A stretch of 64,000 bases of DNA from NCBI RefSeq assembly GCF_029433855.1, contig NZ_JAROAU010000001.1, forward strand, positions 1,022,239-1,086,238, given 5' to 3'. Under the pieces are notes generated by a model. It was given only the letters and a program-made list of their open reading frames with translations. It was not told the DNA's origin and did not search any database. A program made the position numbers and the translations under genes. Positions 43,850 through 54,680 of this stretch are shown piece after piece. Numbering within the stretch: position 1 is the stretch's first letter; each line of letters begins with the position of its first letter. The DNA is from Candidatus Kosakonia sp. 282A-S69 (GTDB lineage: Bacteria; Pseudomonadota; Gammaproteobacteria; Enterobacterales; Enterobacteriaceae).

Positions 43850-44638
43850 ATGATTGTTGCTGCCGGACAATTTGCTGTCACATCCGTGTGGCAAACTAAC
43901 GCTCGCACGTGTGTAGATTTGATGGCAGAGGCTGCGCGTCAGCAGGCCTCCCTGTTGGTGCTGCCAGAAGCGTTGCTGGCGCGGGATGATAATGACCCGC
44001 ATATGTCGGTGAAATCCGCGCAGCGGCTTGATGAGGGCTTTATAAGCCTGCTTTGCGAAGAGAGTCGCCGTAACACGATGACCACTGTACTTACTGTGCA
44101 TGTTCCGTCGACGGCGGGCAGGGCGGTTAATACGCTGGTGGTATTGCGCGGCGGGGAGGTCATCGCGCAGTATGCCAAGCTGCATCTTTATGATGCGTTT
44201 AGCATGCAGGAATCCGCGCGGGTCGATGCCGGACATGCCTTGCCGCCGTTGATTGAGGTGCATGGCATGCAGGTAGGTCTGATGACCTGTTACGATCTGC
44301 GTTTCCCTGAGCTGGCGTTATCGCAGGCGTTACAGGGTGCCGAACTGCTGGTGCTGCCCGCTGCGTGGGTACGCGGGCCGCTAAAAGAGATGCACTGGGC
44401 AACGCTGCTTGCTGCGCGGGCGCTGGACACTACCTGCTATCTGGTGGCTGCCGGCGAGTGCGGCAACAAGAATATTGGCCAAAGCCGGATCGTCGATCCA
44501 CAAGGGGTAACTCTTGCGGCGGCGGCCGAGGAGGCGCAGTTAATTTTTGCCGAGGTGACGGCGGAGCGCGTGGCGCAAACGCGGGAGAAACTCCCCGTTT
44601 TGCGTAATCGCCGTTTTGCCGCTCCGCAATTGCTGTGA
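43850..44638 (+). CDS. ybeM: nitrilase-family amidase YbeM (deaminated glutathione amidase type)
   Basis: This 262-residue nitrilase-superfamily hydrolase has the catalytic triad Glu40 (LPEAL), Lys110 (AKLHLY) and Cys147 ([10 protein letters not shown]). Its closest characterised relatives are the Nit1-type enzymes that repair deaminated glutathione. In some E. coli strains ybeM is disrupted; here the frame is complete. ATG 43850 follows TAAGGAGA; the open frame to 43784 overlaps the crcB promoter region. It is cytoplasmic and a single-gene unit between crcB and tatE. Confidence 0.92.
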   Translation: MIVAAGQFAVTSVWQTNARTCVDLMAEAARQQASLLVLPEALLARDDNDPHMSVKSAQRLDEGFISLLCEESRRNTMTTVLTVHVPSTAGRAVNTLVVLRGGEVIAQYAKLHLYDAFSMQESARVDAGHALPPLIEVHGMQVGLMTCYDLRFPELALSQALQGAELLVLPAAWVRGPLKEMHWATLLAARALDTTCYLVAAGECGNKNIGQSRIVDPQGVTLAAAAEEAQLIFAEVTAERVAQTREKLPVLRNRRFAAPQLL

Positions 44639-44766
44639 TGTTTTTTTAATCAGTGCTTGATTCATCTCGTTACAGATTGGTATTGTGTGCGCGCACTGAA
44701 TGACCGTTAATGGTGTCAGGTTATCAACGGTGCTTTTTACAGCCTGTTTTATGAAAGAAGGTATCT

Positions 44767-44964
44767 ATGGGTGAGATTAGTATTACTAAACTGCTGGTCG
44801 TGGCCGCATTAGTGGTTCTGCTGTTTGGAACCAAGAAACTGCGTACACTGGGCGGCGATCTTGGTGCAGCGATCAAGGGCTTCAAAAAAGCCATGAACGA
44901 TGATGACGCAGCGAAGAAAGACGCCGACGTCGTCACAGCAGAGAAACTCTCTCACAAAGAGTAA
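44767..44964 (+). CDS. tatE: Sec-independent translocase component TatE
   Basis: This 65-residue TatA-like protein has a short N-terminal membrane helix ([15 protein letters not shown]), the [24 protein letters not shown] hinge and amphipathic helix, and a charged tail. It can replace TatA in exporting folded proteins. The FhuD-like binding protein at 8491 has a signal resembling a Tat substrate. AAGGT precedes ATG 44767 and a shared terminator follows. Confidence 0.96.
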   Translation: MGEISITKLLVVAALVVLLFGTKKLRTLGGDLGAAIKGFKKAMNDDDAAKKDADVVTAEKLSHKE

Positions 44965-44981
44965 TCGCGCCACGACAGGCG

Positions 44982-45010
44982 AAAAAAAACCGGCTCTCAG
45001 GCCGGTTTTT
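44982..45010. terminator. bidirectional terminator between tatE and lipA
   Basis: AACCGGC-TCTCAG-GCCGGTT, flanked by A8 on the left and T5 on the right, acts for both the convergent tatE and lipA transcripts. Confidence 0.92.
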
Positions 45011-45032
45011 CTGTTTTGAGTGTAAGTAAGTG

Positions 45033-45998
45033 TTACTTCACTTCCATCCCTTTAGCCTGCAGATCGGCATGGTAGGACGAGCGGACGAACGGACCGCACG
45101 CGGCATGGGTAAAGCCCATCGCCAGCGCTTCCTCTTTCATCTCTTCAAACTCATCCGGGCTGACGTAGCGCTGCACCGGCAGGTGATGACGGCTCGGTTG
45201 CAGATACTGACCCAGCGTCAGCATGGTGACGCCATGACGACGCAGATCGCGCATTACTTCAATGATTTCTGCATTGGTTTCGCCTAAACCGACCATCAAG
45301 CCCGATTTGGTCGGGATCTCCGGGTGCGCTTCTTTAAAACGCTCCAGCAGTTTCAGCGACCAGTTGTAATCCGCGCCCGGACGCACCTGGCGATAGATAC
45401 GCGGTACGTTCTCAAGGTTGTGGTTGAAAACATCCGGCGGCGTGGCGGTGATAATATCAAGCGCGCGATCCATACGGCCACGGAAATCCGGCACCAGCGT
45501 TTCGATTTTGATCGTCGGGCTCTTCTCACGAATCGCCGTAATGCAGTCCGCAAAGTGTTGAGCGCCGCCGTCGCGCAGATCGTCGCGGTCAACAGAGGTG
45601 ATCACTACATAACGCAGCGCCATATCGGCGATGGTCTGCGCCAGTTTAAGCGGTTCGTTCGCATCCGGCGCCACAGGACGACCATGTGCCACATCGCAGA
45701 AGGGGCAGCGACGCGTACAGATCGCGCCAAGGATCATAAACGTGGCGGTACCGTGGTTGAAACACTCAGCGAGGTTCGGGCAGGAGGCCTCTTCGCAAAC
45801 AGAGTGCAGCCCGTTTTTGCGCATGGCAGCTTTGATACCCTGGATACGGGAGGAGTCGGCCGGGAGTTTGATTTTCATCCATTCCGGTTTTCTTAACAGA
45901 GCTTCACGCTCTGTTGCCACGTTTTTTACCGGGATAAGCGCCATTTTATCGGCGTCGCGATACTTTACACCGCGTTCCATCACAATGGGTTTACTCAT
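45033..45998 (-). CDS. lipA: lipoyl synthase
   Basis: This 321-residue radical-SAM enzyme inserts sulfur at C6 and C8 of octanoyl groups attached to lipoyl domains. The auxiliary cluster cysteines are Cys68, Cys73 and Cys79 ([12 protein letters not shown]) and the radical-SAM cysteines are Cys94, Cys98 and Cys101 (CTRRCPFC). Length and sequence are almost identical to E. coli LipA. It acts after LipB, whose gene lies about 1.5 kb upstream on the same strand, with the LysR gene ybeF between, as in E. coli. Confidence 0.98.
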   Translation of the reverse strand: MSKPIVMERGVKYRDADKMALIPVKNVATEREALLRKPEWMKIKLPADSSRIQGIKAAMRKNGLHSVCEEASCPNLAECFNHGTATFMILGAICTRRCPFCDVAHGRPVAPDANEPLKLAQTIADMALRYVVITSVDRDDLRDGGAQHFADCITAIREKSPTIKIETLVPDFRGRMDRALDIITATPPDVFNHNLENVPRIYRQVRPGADYNWSLKLLERFKEAHPEIPTKSGLMVGLGETNAEIIEVMRDLRRHGVTMLTLGQYLQPSRHHLPVQRYVSPDEFEEMKEEALAMGFTHAACGPFVRSSYHADLQAKGMEVK

Positions 45999-46208
45999 AG
46001 CGTGCGTGTTCCAGTTGCGGGTGACGAAGAAGGCATTTCAATTCAAGGAGAAGTTGTATTTATCAACTATTTTTGAATTAACGTAGGCGCAGTATACCAT
46101 CTATGGCGGGGATAAAGCAGCCTGACGCGCTGCCAAATTGTGAAATAGTTGTTGTTTTGTGCTAAAGCTCCGCAGACCGGTTATCACCTTTCCTGGTACC
46201 AACGAGCG

Positions 46209-47162
46209 TTAAAACGCCCGTCTGATCACCTCCACCACACTCTCCAGCACCGGGTCGCGCAGGCTCAACTTATTGTAGTAAAGCGAAATATCCAGGCGCT
46301 CATTGTTGACTGGCGGGAAGGGGATCTCGACCAGGGGCCAGCAGTGGCGGAAAAGTTCGTATAAACGGTAGGGCATCAATCCAAGCAGATCGCTGTTACC
46401 AATCAGTGCCGCGATTGTGAACATATTGTAACTGCTAAACGAGACCTGGCGTTCAGGGAAAAGATCCTGCATCCGCTGGCGCAGCGCGCTCAGGTTTTGC
46501 CCCTCCAGCATCAACAGCGTGTGCTCATACTTCTGCAATGCCAGTTCGTTAACCGGTTCATTCAGGCAAGGGTGGTCCTTGCGGCATACCAGCATCAGCC
46601 GGTCGGAAAAGAGGACGTGGTGGTTGATGGTGCGCGAACCGGCGATATGGGTATCAATAATCAGATCGGTCTGGAACTGGCTGAGCTGACTCTCAGCATC
46701 GCTTATCGGGATATTGCGCATCATCAGATGCGGGGCGCTCTCTTTGATCGCCTGAAAGACCACCGGGATCACCAGCGCGCCGATAGAGGGCGTGGTGCCC
46801 ACCGTAATCGTGCGCTGCTTATCATAGCTGCCGGTTAAATCGAGCGCGCCGAGAATAGATTCCAGCCCCTGGCTGATATATTCATGCAGATGGGCTGCAT
46901 AAGCGGTCGGCGTGACGCCCTGGCCTTTGCGAATGAAAAGCGGATCGGGAAATATTGAGCGCAGTTTTTGGATGGACTGGCTAATAGCGGACGGCGTCAG
47001 GTTCAGCACTTTCGCAGCGTTAACGATCCCTTTATGGACATATACCGCCTCAAAAATGGTCAATAAATTGAGATCAATATTGCGCAGGGTTCGGAAGACT
47101 TGCGGCTTATCATCCTGGGGACGCACTGTTATTCGCTTTTCCGGCAGGCTCTTATTATCCAC
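46209..47162 (-). CDS. ybeF: LysR-family regulator YbeF (GTG start)
   Basis: This 317-residue protein has an N-terminal winged HTH (LLTIFEAVYVHKGIVNAAKVLNLTPSAISQSIQKL, about residues 33-68) and a LysR effector-binding domain. It is the same length as E. coli YbeF and occupies the same site between lipA and lipB. Its target and ligand are unknown; the position suggests, but does not show, a link to lipoate genes. GTG 47162 with GGAG upstream is the best start; it leaves a 30-residue tail before the HTH that also occurs in E. coli. Confidence 0.9.
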   Translation of the reverse strand: MDNKSLPEKRITVRPQDDKPQVFRTLRNIDLNLLTIFEAVYVHKGIVNAAKVLNLTPSAISQSIQKLRSIFPDPLFIRKGQGVTPTAYAAHLHEYISQGLESILGALDLTGSYDKQRTITVGTTPSIGALVIPVVFQAIKESAPHLMMRNIPISDAESQLSQFQTDLIIDTHIAGSRTINHHVLFSDRLMLVCRKDHPCLNEPVNELALQKYEHTLLMLEGQNLSALRQRMQDLFPERQVSFSSYNMFTIAALIGNSDLLGLMPYRLYELFRHCWPLVEIPFPPVNNERLDISLYYNKLSLRDPVLESVVEVIRRAF

Positions 47163-47468
47163 GCTTGTGCTCCGTTTTCATTCGCAATATGAATGATAGT
47201 TGAATTTGTTTTTTTTGTTCATCAGCAAACTGAGTTAACGTCCTGTCTCGTCTCATCATTACGTAGATTTTTCATCGCGATGCCGGGCAATGCAGTCGGG
47301 AAACAATTGGCCTGAAGCATATGTACGAAGTCTGGCGAAGCATGATAACGCATATTAGCCAGAGCGGGCAGGCAGGTTGAAAATAGAGAATATGGCTTCT
47401 ATTGTAAAGTGTTAACAGGGCAAATAAATAACGACCCGCACAAATTGCGGGCCGTGATACATCATACA
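47163..47468. other. gap between lipB end and ybeF start
   Basis: This stretch of about 306 bases must hold the ybeF promoter and contains the lipB terminator hairpin (47431-47455). A reading frame of 65 codons at 47272-47469 has no ribosome site or recognisable protein and is not accepted. An AT-rich T8 tract at 47208-47215 lies 45 bases upstream of ybeF. Nothing else was recognised. Confidence 0.4.
47431..47455 (-). terminator. terminator-like hairpin after lipB
   Basis: ACG-CCCGCA pairs with TGCGGG-CGT around a 5-base loop. On the minus strand the stem is followed by TATTTATTTG. It lies 13 bases beyond the lipB stop. Confidence 0.65.
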
Positions 47469-48110
47469 TTAAGTGTTCATATATTGATGAGGCGGATTGT
47501 TTAGTAACGCTAAAAAGTGCTGGATAAGAATCGTCCTTATTTTATCCATGCTCGCGTTTTCCACCAGTTTGCTGACCTGCGTCATTTCCATCCCGGCGTA
47601 ACCGCACGGGTTGATGCGCATAAATGGCGCCAGATCCATATCAATATTCAGCGCCAGGCCATGGAATGAGCAGCCTTTACGGATGCGCAAACCGAGCGAG
47701 CAGATCTTCTTCCCCTCTACATAAACGCCCGGCGCATCCGGCCGCGCATTCGCCACAATATCGAGCTGCGCCAGCGTATTGATCACCGTATTTTCCAGCA
47801 GGGTGACCAGTTCACGGACGCCAATTTTTCGGCGCTTAAGGTTGATTAATACATACATCACCTGCTGACCCGGCCCGTGGTAGGTTACCTGGCCGCCGCG
47901 ATCGCTCTGAATGACCGGAATATCACCTGCGGCAAGCACATGTTCGGCTTTGCCGGCCTGGCCCTGGGTAAAAACGGGGGGGTGTTCCACCAGCCAGATC
48001 TCGTCAGGCGTCTCGTCATCGCGACGATCGGTGAAGTCGTGCATCTCCTGCGAGACAGGCGCGTAGGGCTGTAAACCAAGATTGCGGATAAGAATGGTGT
48101 CCTGAGACAA
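47469..48110 (-). CDS. lipB: octanoyl-ACP:protein octanoyltransferase (TTG start)
   Basis: This 213-residue transferase moves octanoate from acyl-carrier protein to lipoyl domains, the substrate of LipA. The acyl-thioester Cys169 (NPCGYAG) and Lys135 (GKKICSLG) are present, as is the [12 protein letters not shown] substrate loop. The only start that gives the family N-terminus is TTG 48110, behind GGAGATG; an ATG at 48118 is in another frame. The C-terminal 35 residues differ from E. coli more than the rest. Upstream ybeD is 87 bases away on the same strand. Confidence 0.96.
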   Translation of the reverse strand: MSQDTILIRNLGLQPYAPVSQEMHDFTDRRDDETPDEIWLVEHPPVFTQGQAGKAEHVLAAGDIPVIQSDRGGQVTYHGPGQQVMYVLINLKRRKIGVRELVTLLENTVINTLAQLDIVANARPDAPGVYVEGKKICSLGLRIRKGCSFHGLALNIDMDLAPFMRINPCGYAGMEMTQVSKLVENASMDKIRTILIQHFLALLNNPPHQYMNT

Positions 48111-48197
48111 AACGGCATCTCCGGCGGAGAAAAGAGTGCGGGGAGTATATCACAGCGAAAACGTTACCCGAATGGCTCCGGGTAACGTCATTAATTA

Positions 48198-48461
48198 TTA
48201 CAGCACCATGCGAACAATTTCGATATTGCCAAGCTCTTCGTAAAGCGTTTCAACTTGTTCAATATGCGTCGCGTTGATGGTAATCGAGACCGAGTGGTAA
48301 TTGCCTTTGCTGCTCGGTTTTACCTGCGGAGAGTAATCACCTGGCGCATGGCGCTGTACCACTTCAACCACCAGATCAACCAGCTCAGGCTTCGCCAGAC
48401 CCATCACTTTGTAAGTAAAAGGTGTCGGGAATTCAAGCAGTTCTTTAAGATTGGTTTTCAT
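48198..48461 (-). CDS. ybeD: YbeD, DUF493-family small protein
   Basis: This 87-residue ACT-like alpha/beta protein has the same length as E. coli YbeD and conserved [16 protein letters not shown] and YHSVSITI segments. A regulatory, ligand-binding role has been suggested from the fold, but no function is established. The conserved link to lipB hints at lipoate metabolism. ATG 48461 follows GGAGCTGAC; the open frame to 48497 overlaps a terminator stem. Confidence 0.93.
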   Translation of the reverse strand: MKTNLKELLEFPTPFTYKVMGLAKPELVDLVVEVVQRHAPGDYSPQVKPSSKGNYHSVSITINATHIEQVETLYEELGNIEIVRMVL

Positions 48462-48485
48462 GTCAGCTCCGGCGTAAAAAATAAT

Positions 48486-48514
48486 AACTCCTGCCACAGG
48501 GGCAGGAGTTTTTT
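48486..48514 (-). terminator. intrinsic terminator of dacA
   Basis: AACTCCTGCC/GGCAGGAGTT, a perfect 10-base-pair stem with a 5-base loop; on the minus strand it is followed by ATTATTTTTT. It separates dacA from ybeD. Confidence 0.85.
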
Positions 48515-48564
48515 GAGATGTTCAGTATATGGGGACAAAGATCACACTTTCAAGTGCGCACTCT

Positions 48565-49776
48565 TTAGCCAAACCAGTGGTGGAACATCAATTTAATGTA
48601 ATCAATGATTTTGCCGAAGAAGTTACCTTCCGGGATCTCCTGCAACACGACCAGCGGACGCTGTTCGATGGTTTTGCCATCCAGCTGGAAGTTGATGCTG
48701 CCCACCACCTGGTTTTTCTGCAGCGGCGCGTGCAGCTCGCTGGTGTTAAGCACATAGCTCGCTTTCAGATCTTTCATACGACCGCGCGGAATGGTCAGGT
48801 AGACATCTTTATCCACGCCCAACGAGGCGCGATCGCTGTCGCCGAACCAGGCGGGCTCAGAGGCGAACTCTTTCCCGGCTTTCAGCGGACTGACGGTTTC
48901 AAAGAAGCGGAAGCCCCAGGTGAGCAGTTTTTTGCTCTCGGTTTCACGTCCTTTAAAGGTACGTCCGCCCATCACGGCAGAGATCAAACGCATCTGGCCT
49001 TCGGTTGCTGAAGCGACCAGGTTATACCCGGCGCGATCGGTGTGACCGGTTTTGATGCCGTCAACATTCAGGCTGTTATCCCACAGCAGGCCGTTACGGT
49101 TGGTCTGGCGGATGCCGTTGAAGGTGAACTCTTTCTCTTTGTAGATGGAGTATTCGTTCGGCACATCGCGGATCAGCGCCTGCCCAATCAGCGCCATATC
49201 ACGGGCAGAGCTGTACTGACCATCCGCGTCCAGGCCGTGCACGGTCTGGAAGTGGCTGTTCTTCAGGCCGAGCGCGTTGACGTAGCTGTTCATCAGGCCA
49301 ACAAATGCGTCCTGGCTGCCGGCGACGTAGTCGGCCATCGCCACGCAAGCGTCATTGCCCGACTGCAGGTTAATACCACGAATAAGCTGGGAAACCGGCA
49401 CCTGCATGCCCGGTTTCAGGAACATCAGCGAAGAGCCGCGGAATACCGGGTTGCCGGTTGCCCAGGCGTCATTACCGATGGTCACCAGGTCGCTCTCTTT
49501 AAACTTGCCCGCTTTCATCGCCTGGCCGATAACGTAGCTGGTCATCATTTTGGTCAGGCTTGCCGGATCGCGACGCGCATCGGCGTTCTGTTCTGCCAGC
49601 ACTTTGCCGGAGTTGTAATCGATCAGGATATAGGACTCCGCATCAATCTGCGGAACGCCCGGGATCATGGTTTTAATGTTCAGGTCATCGGCATGCGCAG
49701 CGGAGAGAGCTGCTGCGGTCAGCGCCGTGGTGAGCGCCAGGCGCTGCACAAAACGAGCGGAAAAAGTGGTCTTCAT
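48565..49776 (-). CDS. dacA: D-alanyl-D-alanine carboxypeptidase PBP5
   Basis: This 403-residue penicillin-binding protein trims the terminal D-Ala from peptidoglycan pentapeptides and sets cell diameter and shape. The active-site motifs are SLTK (Ser73, Lys76), SGN in [11 protein letters not shown] and KTG in [12 protein letters not shown] signal peptide precedes ADDLN and the C-terminal amphipathic anchor [14 protein letters not shown] attaches it to the inner membrane. The length is that of E. coli PBP5. It lies 138 bases downstream of rlpA at the end of the mrd region. Confidence 0.98.
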   Translation of the reverse strand: MKTTFSARFVQRLALTTALTAAALSAAHADDLNIKTMIPGVPQIDAESYILIDYNSGKVLAEQNADARRDPASLTKMMTSYVIGQAMKAGKFKESDLVTIGNDAWATGNPVFRGSSLMFLKPGMQVPVSQLIRGINLQSGNDACVAMADYVAGSQDAFVGLMNSYVNALGLKNSHFQTVHGLDADGQYSSARDMALIGQALIRDVPNEYSIYKEKEFTFNGIRQTNRNGLLWDNSLNVDGIKTGHTDRAGYNLVASATEGQMRLISAVMGGRTFKGRETESKKLLTWGFRFFETVSPLKAGKEFASEPAWFGDSDRASLGVDKDVYLTIPRGRMKDLKASYVLNTSELHAPLQKNQVVGSINFQLDGKTIEQRPLVVLQEIPEGNFFGKIIDYIKLMFHHWFG

Positions 49777-49914
49777 GGTCGAACAACGACATCCGTGATG
49801 GAGTTAAAAAAAGTGCCTTACTATAGCAAAAGCTATATCGGCAGGCATCCGACTTTGCGCGTGAGAGTGTGAATCACACTTACACAAATTGACAAAATCA
49901 GACACCTTTCCTGA

Positions 49915-51156
49915 CTACTGAGCGCGTGTCACAAAGGATTGCAACTGCGCTTCGCTCTGCAGACGCTGCTGCAGTGCGCTGGCTTCAGACTTATTGCTGA
50001 ACGGCCCTAACTGGATACGCCACACCGCGCCATTCTGCGTTACGCGGCCCGGCACGGAAAACTGCTGCGCCAGGCGCTGCTGATACTGCTGCGCGCGGGT
50101 CTGATCGCTTACCGCACCCACCTGCACCACATAGCTTCCGCTGGTCGCAGCAGTGGCGGCAGCGGCACTGGCCGCTGGTGCCGTGTTGTGAACCGTCCCC
50201 TGCACTGAGCCAGGTGCAGTCACCGGGGAGTTACGCGTCGCAGGCGCGGCCGTCTGCGTAACCGGCTCGCTCTGGTTAACCGGCGTGGCGGCAGCGGGCT
50301 GGGTGTTGGCGTTCATCGCGGGCTGCGCGGCCTCGCTGCTCTCCAGCACGCCAGAGGCGAGCGGCGTTTGCGCGCCGAGGAAACCGCCGCTGCGCACCGG
50401 GGCACCGGTCGGATCATCGCTTTTCAGCGTATCGTTACTGATCGGTTGCACGTTAGCCTGCGCTTGCGCTGGCTGATCCTCGTTCGGCTGTGAGGCAATC
50501 GGCTGCATCGGCTGGGCTGCGTTCGGCTGCGGCGTGGCGCTCATGCTCCCCCCGCTCAAATCCGGGCGCGCAGGCAGAGCATACGTCTGCTGCGCCACTT
50601 TGGTACAGGCCATCCCCGGACCAGAGAGCGATCCGTCCTGCGCGACGATAATCGGATCGATGCGCACTTTGGTGTTATTCGAGGTGTTCAGACGATCGGC
50701 AGAGGCGCGCGACAGCGAGATAACGCGGTCATTGCCGTAAGGGCCACGATCGTTGATACGCACCACAATCATGCGCCCGTTCGCCAGGTTGGTGATACGC
50801 GCGTAGCTTGGGATCGGCAGCGTTGGGTGTGCGGCAGTGAGCTGCATCGGATCGAACGCTTCACCGGAGGCGGTCAGGTTGCTGCCCGGCTCAGCGTCAT
50901 AAATGGCGGCAAAGCCCGCCTGGCTGAAGCGGGAAGGATCCTGCACGATGGTGTAGCGTTTACCGTCGCGCTCATAATCCTGATTCGCCGTGGCGTTGGG
51001 TGTTTCATAGCGCGGCTCCGCGCCGCTGATCTCCACCACCGGGCCGTTGCAGACCGCAGGCTGTGGCGCAACCATCGTCTGCTGCTGATTATCATTACTC
51101 GTACAGGCCGCCAGTAACCCTGCTGCTATACAGATCCCAGGCCAAAGCTTATGCAT
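49915..51156 (-). CDS. rlpA: septal-ring lipoprotein RlpA
   Basis: This 413-residue lipoprotein (lipobox LLAAC, Cys18) has an N-terminal double-psi beta-barrel (GFAAIYDAEPGSNLTASGEAFDPMQLTAAHPTLPIPSYARITNL and VVRINDRGPYGNDRVISLS) and a C-terminal SPOR domain (SGSYVVQVGAVSDQTRAQQY...) that binds denuded glycan at the septum. In Pseudomonas RlpA is a lytic transglycosylase for denuded strands; E. coli RlpA is not clearly active. It is some 50 residues longer than E. coli RlpA because of a Gln/Ala/Pro-rich linker between the domains. It lies 10 bases after mrdB. Confidence 0.94.
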   Translation of the reverse strand: MHKLWPGICIAAGLLAACTSNDNQQQTMVAPQPAVCNGPVVEISGAEPRYETPNATANQDYERDGKRYTIVQDPSRFSQAGFAAIYDAEPGSNLTASGEAFDPMQLTAAHPTLPIPSYARITNLANGRMIVVRINDRGPYGNDRVISLSRASADRLNTSNNTKVRIDPIIVAQDGSLSGPGMACTKVAQQTYALPARPDLSGGSMSATPQPNAAQPMQPIASQPNEDQPAQAQANVQPISNDTLKSDDPTGAPVRSGGFLGAQTPLASGVLESSEAAQPAMNANTQPAAATPVNQSEPVTQTAAPATRNSPVTAPGSVQGTVHNTAPAASAAAATAATSGSYVVQVGAVSDQTRAQQYQQRLAQQFSVPGRVTQNGAVWRIQLGPFSNKSEASALQQRLQSEAQLQSFVTRAQ

Positions 51157-51166
51157 TGCGCACCTC

Positions 51167-52279
51167 TTATACGTTCTTGGACAACATTTTTCTGTGGGTA
51201 TGGATCGACATCACGATACCAAACCCGGCCATGAGTACGATGAGGGCGGAACCCCCGTAACTGATCAGCGGCAGTGGAACGCCTACCACCGGCAAGATAC
51301 CGCTTACCATACCAATATTTACGAACACATATACGAACAGAATGAGCATTAAACCGCCGGCCATTACCCGGCCAAAGGTGGTTTGCGCCCGCGCGGCGAT
51401 CCACAGCCCGCGCATAATCAACAGCAGGTAGAGCGCCAGCAGGATCAGAATCCCCACCAGGCCCAGCTCCTCCGCCAGCACGGCGAAGATAAAGTCCGTA
51501 TGGCGCTCCGGCAGAAACTCCAGCTGCGACTGGGTGCCATGCAGCCAGCCTTTGCCGCTGAGGCCACCGGAACCAATCGCGATTTTCGACTGAATAATAT
51601 GGTAGCCCGCGCCGAGCGGATCGGTTTCCGGATCGAGCAGCATCATTACGCGCTGGCGCTGATAATCATGCATCAGGAAGAACCACATTATCGGAATAAA
51701 GGCTGCGACAAGCAGCGCGGCGATACCGATCAGCCGCCAGCTCAGGCCGGAAAGAAACAGCACAAACAGCCCGGAGAGCACCACCAGAATCGAGGTGCCA
51801 AGATCCGGCTGTGCCGCCACCAGCAGGGTAGGGACGAAGATCAGCACCAATGCAATGCCGGTATTTTTCAGCGACGGCGGGCAGACATCGCGGTTGATAA
51901 AGCGCGCCACCATCAGCGGTACGGCGATTTTGGCAATTTCCGAGGGCTGAAAGCGTACCACGCCGAGATCGAGCCAGCGCTGCGCACCTTTGGAGATGGC
52001 ACCGAAGGCGTCAACGGCAATCAGCAGAATCACGCAGAAGACATAGAGATAGGGTGCCCAGCCTTCATAGACACGCGGCGGCACCTGCGCCAGCACCACC
52101 ATCACCACCAGCCCCATGGTGATCTGACCGATTTTACGCTCGGTCATGCCAATATCCTGGCCGCTGGCGCTCCAGATAACGATCGCACTGTAAAACAGCA
52201 GCGCGAGGATGATCAGCAGCAGCGCTGGGTCGAGATGGATCTTATCCCAGAACGATTTTTTGTTCGGATTATCCGTCAT
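51167..52279 (-). CDS. mrdB: rod-shape SEDS glycosyltransferase RodA
   Basis: This 370-residue, ten-helix SEDS-family enzyme polymerises lipid II glycan strands during cell elongation together with PBP2. Typical segments are [22 protein letters not shown], the loop [10 protein letters not shown] with the catalytic-region Asp, and the C-terminal [13 protein letters not shown]. It is as long as E. coli RodA and starts 2 bases after the mrdA stop, so PBP2 and RodA are co-translated. Confidence 0.98.
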   Translation of the reverse strand: MTDNPNKKSFWDKIHLDPALLLIILALLFYSAIVIWSASGQDIGMTERKIGQITMGLVVMVVLAQVPPRVYEGWAPYLYVFCVILLIAVDAFGAISKGAQRWLDLGVVRFQPSEIAKIAVPLMVARFINRDVCPPSLKNTGIALVLIFVPTLLVAAQPDLGTSILVVLSGLFVLFLSGLSWRLIGIAALLVAAFIPIMWFFLMHDYQRQRVMMLLDPETDPLGAGYHIIQSKIAIGSGGLSGKGWLHGTQSQLEFLPERHTDFIFAVLAEELGLVGILILLALYLLLIMRGLWIAARAQTTFGRVMAGGLMLILFVYVFVNIGMVSGILPVVGVPLPLISYGGSALIVLMAGFGIVMSIHTHRKMLSKNV

Positions 52280-52281
52280 GA

Positions 52282-54183
52282 TTATTGGTCCTCTGCCGCG
52301 GCCGTGGAGGGGTTTTCCGTCGGCAATTCGGTGTTGTTGTCGCCAAGCATAATGTGGTCGAGGATCTGCCGCATGATGGTACCAACGGCCGGACCTGCGC
52401 CGCCATTCTCCAGAATCATGGCGACGGCGACCTGCGGATTGTCGTACGGGGCGAAAGCGGTCATCAATTTATGGTCACGCAGACGCTCGGCAATGCGGTG
52501 GGCGTTATAGGTTTCGTTCGCCTTCAGGCCAAAGACCTGCGCGGTACCCGATTTCGCCGCCGCTTTGTAAGGCGCATTGGCGAAGTATTTATGACCAGTA
52601 CCGTTAGGGCGGTTCGCTACGCCATACATGCCATCTTTGGCAATCTCCCAGTAGCCGGAGTGAATATCACCCACCGGCGGCTGCGTGGGCTGCTTCCACG
52701 GCACTTTTTTGCCGTTCTCAACGGTGCTCATCAACAGATGCGGCACTTTAACGATGCCGTCATTAATCAGCGTCATCATCGCTTTGTTCATCTGGATCGG
52801 CGTGGCGGTCCAGTACCCCTGGCCGATGCCGACCGGGATGGTATCGCCCTGATACCAGGGCTTCTTAAAGCGTTTCAGTTTCCATTCGCGGGTCGGCATG
52901 TTGCCCGAGCGCTCTTCCGACAGATCGATGCCGGTGTAGTGGCCATAACCAAACTTGCCCATCCACTCGGAAAGCCTGTCGATGCCCATGTCATACGCGA
53001 CCTGATAGAAGAAGGTATCGGCAGACTCTTCCAGCGATTTGGTGACATTCAGATGGCCATGACCCCATTTTTTCCAGTCGCGGTACCGTTTTTCGGAGCC
53101 CGGAAGCTGCCACCAGCCGGGATCGAACAGGCTGGTATTACGGTTGATCACCCCGGCGCTGAGCGCCGAGACCGCGACATAGGGTTTAACCGTGGAGGCC
53201 GGCGGGTAGACGCCCTGGGTGGCGCGGTTAATCAGCGGCGTGTTCGGGTCATTGAGCAGCCCGGAGTAATCCTTGCTGGAGATACCGTCAACAAACAGGT
53301 TAGGGTCGTAACTTGGCGTTGAAACCAGCGCCAGAATGCTGCCGGTACGCGGATCGGTCACGACGACCGCGGCGCGGCTACCGGCAAGCAGGGTTTCAAT
53401 ATACTGCTGCAGCTTGAGATCGAGCGTCAGGTAGATATCGTGTCCCGCCTGTGGCGGCACCTCTTTCAGCTGGCGGATCACGCGGCCCCGGTTGTTCACT
53501 TCCACTTCTTCATAACCGGTCTGGCCGTGTAGCACATCTTCGTAGTAGCGCTCAATGCCGAGCTTGCCGATATCGTGGGTCGCGGCATAGTTGGCGAGTT
53601 TGCCATCTTTATCCAGCCGCTCGACGTCTTTATCGTTGATTTTCGACACATAGCCGATCACATGGGTCAATGCAGAGCCGTAGGGGTAGTAGCGGCGTTT
53701 ATAGCCTTTCACTTCCACGCCAGGAAAGCGGTACTGGTTGACGGCGAAGCGCGCCACCTGCACTTCGGTGAGGTTGGTTTTCACCGGAATCGAGGTAAAG
53801 CGGTGCGAGCGTGCGCGCTCCTTTTTGAAGTTGGCGATATCATCATCGTTCAGATCGACCACATCGCGCAGCGCGTCGAGGGTCTGCTGCACGTTATCGA
53901 CCTTCTCCGGCATCATCTCCACCTGGTAGATGGTGCGGTTCAGGGCCAGTGGTGTGCCGTTACGATCGTAAATAATGCCGCGACTGGGCGCGATGGGCAC
54001 CAGTTTGATGCGGTTTTCGTTGGAGCGGGTCTGGTAGTCCGCATAACGGACGATTTGCAGGTTATAAAGGTTGGCGATCAGCACGCCGGAAAGCAGCAAT
54101 ATCCCCGTAAAAGCGACCACCGCCCGGCGCACAAACAGCGCGGACTCAGCCGTATAGTCGCGAAAAGAGTTCTGTAATTTCAT
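52282..54183 (-). CDS. mrdA: penicillin-binding protein 2 (elongation transpeptidase)
   Basis: This 633-residue class B PBP crosslinks peptidoglycan in the elongasome. After a short cytoplasmic tail and membrane helix (residues about 22-42) come the pedestal and the transpeptidase domain with SxxK at Ser330-Thr-Val-Lys333 (PPASTVK), SAD in EESADTFFY and KSG in AAKSGTAQV. The length is that of E. coli PBP2. It is the direct target of mecillinam. It precedes mrdB and follows rlmH by 26 bases. Confidence 0.98.
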   Translation of the reverse strand: MKLQNSFRDYTAESALFVRRAVVAFTGILLLSGVLIANLYNLQIVRYADYQTRSNENRIKLVPIAPSRGIIYDRNGTPLALNRTIYQVEMMPEKVDNVQQTLDALRDVVDLNDDDIANFKKERARSHRFTSIPVKTNLTEVQVARFAVNQYRFPGVEVKGYKRRYYPYGSALTHVIGYVSKINDKDVERLDKDGKLANYAATHDIGKLGIERYYEDVLHGQTGYEEVEVNNRGRVIRQLKEVPPQAGHDIYLTLDLKLQQYIETLLAGSRAAVVVTDPRTGSILALVSTPSYDPNLFVDGISSKDYSGLLNDPNTPLINRATQGVYPPASTVKPYVAVSALSAGVINRNTSLFDPGWWQLPGSEKRYRDWKKWGHGHLNVTKSLEESADTFFYQVAYDMGIDRLSEWMGKFGYGHYTGIDLSEERSGNMPTREWKLKRFKKPWYQGDTIPVGIGQGYWTATPIQMNKAMMTLINDGIVKVPHLLMSTVENGKKVPWKQPTQPPVGDIHSGYWEIAKDGMYGVANRPNGTGHKYFANAPYKAAAKSGTAQVFGLKANETYNAHRIAERLRDHKLMTAFAPYDNPQVAVAMILENGGAGPAVGTIMRQILDHIMLGDNNTELPTENPSTAAAEDQ

Positions 54184-54209
54184 CCGCTGCTAAATCCGCC
54201 TAAAACTCG

Positions 54210-54677
54210 TTACTCACGGTGATAAGGATGGTTGGTCGTGATACTCCATGCGCGATACAGGCTTTCGGCAACCAGCACACGCACCAGCGGGTGAGGAAGA
54301 GTCAACGCAGAGAGCGACCAACTTTGTTCGGCTGCCGCTTTGCAGGCGGGAGACAACCCCTCAGGGCCGCCGATCAGCAGGCTGACGTCGCGTCCGTCCT
54401 GCTTCCAGCGCTCCAGCTCATGTGCCAGCTGCGGCGTATCCCACGGTTTGCCGGGGATATCAAGGGTGACGATGCGGTTTTTGCCGGCGGCGGCCAGCAT
54501 CAGTTCACCCTCTTTATCGAGGATGCGCTTGATATCCGCGTTCTTGCCGCGCTTGCCGGCGGGAATTTCCACCAGCTCAAACGGCATATCTTTCGGAAAA
54601 CGGCGCAGATACTCGGTAAAACCTGTCTGTACCCAGTCCGGCATTTTCGTGCCGACAGCGACGAGTTGCAGCTTCAC
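54210..54677 (-). CDS. rlmH: 23S rRNA pseudouridine-1915 N3-methyltransferase
   Basis: This 155-residue SPOUT-fold enzyme methylates pseudouridine 1915 in helix 69 of 23S rRNA on assembled 70S ribosomes. The trefoil-knot SAM site is visible as [13 protein letters not shown] and [25 protein letters not shown], and the C-terminus ends NHPYHRE as in E. coli. It starts 3 bases after the rsfS stop. Confidence 0.97.
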   Translation of the reverse strand: MKLQLVAVGTKMPDWVQTGFTEYLRRFPKDMPFELVEIPAGKRGKNADIKRILDKEGELMLAAAGKNRIVTLDIPGKPWDTPQLAHELERWKQDGRDVSLLIGGPEGLSPACKAAAEQSWSLSALTLPHPLVRVLVAESLYRAWSITTNHPYHRE

Positions 54678-54680
54678 GCA

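Noticed and set aside
47272-47469. 65-codon frame between lipB and ybeF
   Set aside because: Overlaps the lipB terminator hairpin, has no ribosome site and no similarity to a known small protein.
53575-54177. 200-codon frame opposite mrdA
   Set aside because: Antisense to PBP2; no ribosome site or motif.
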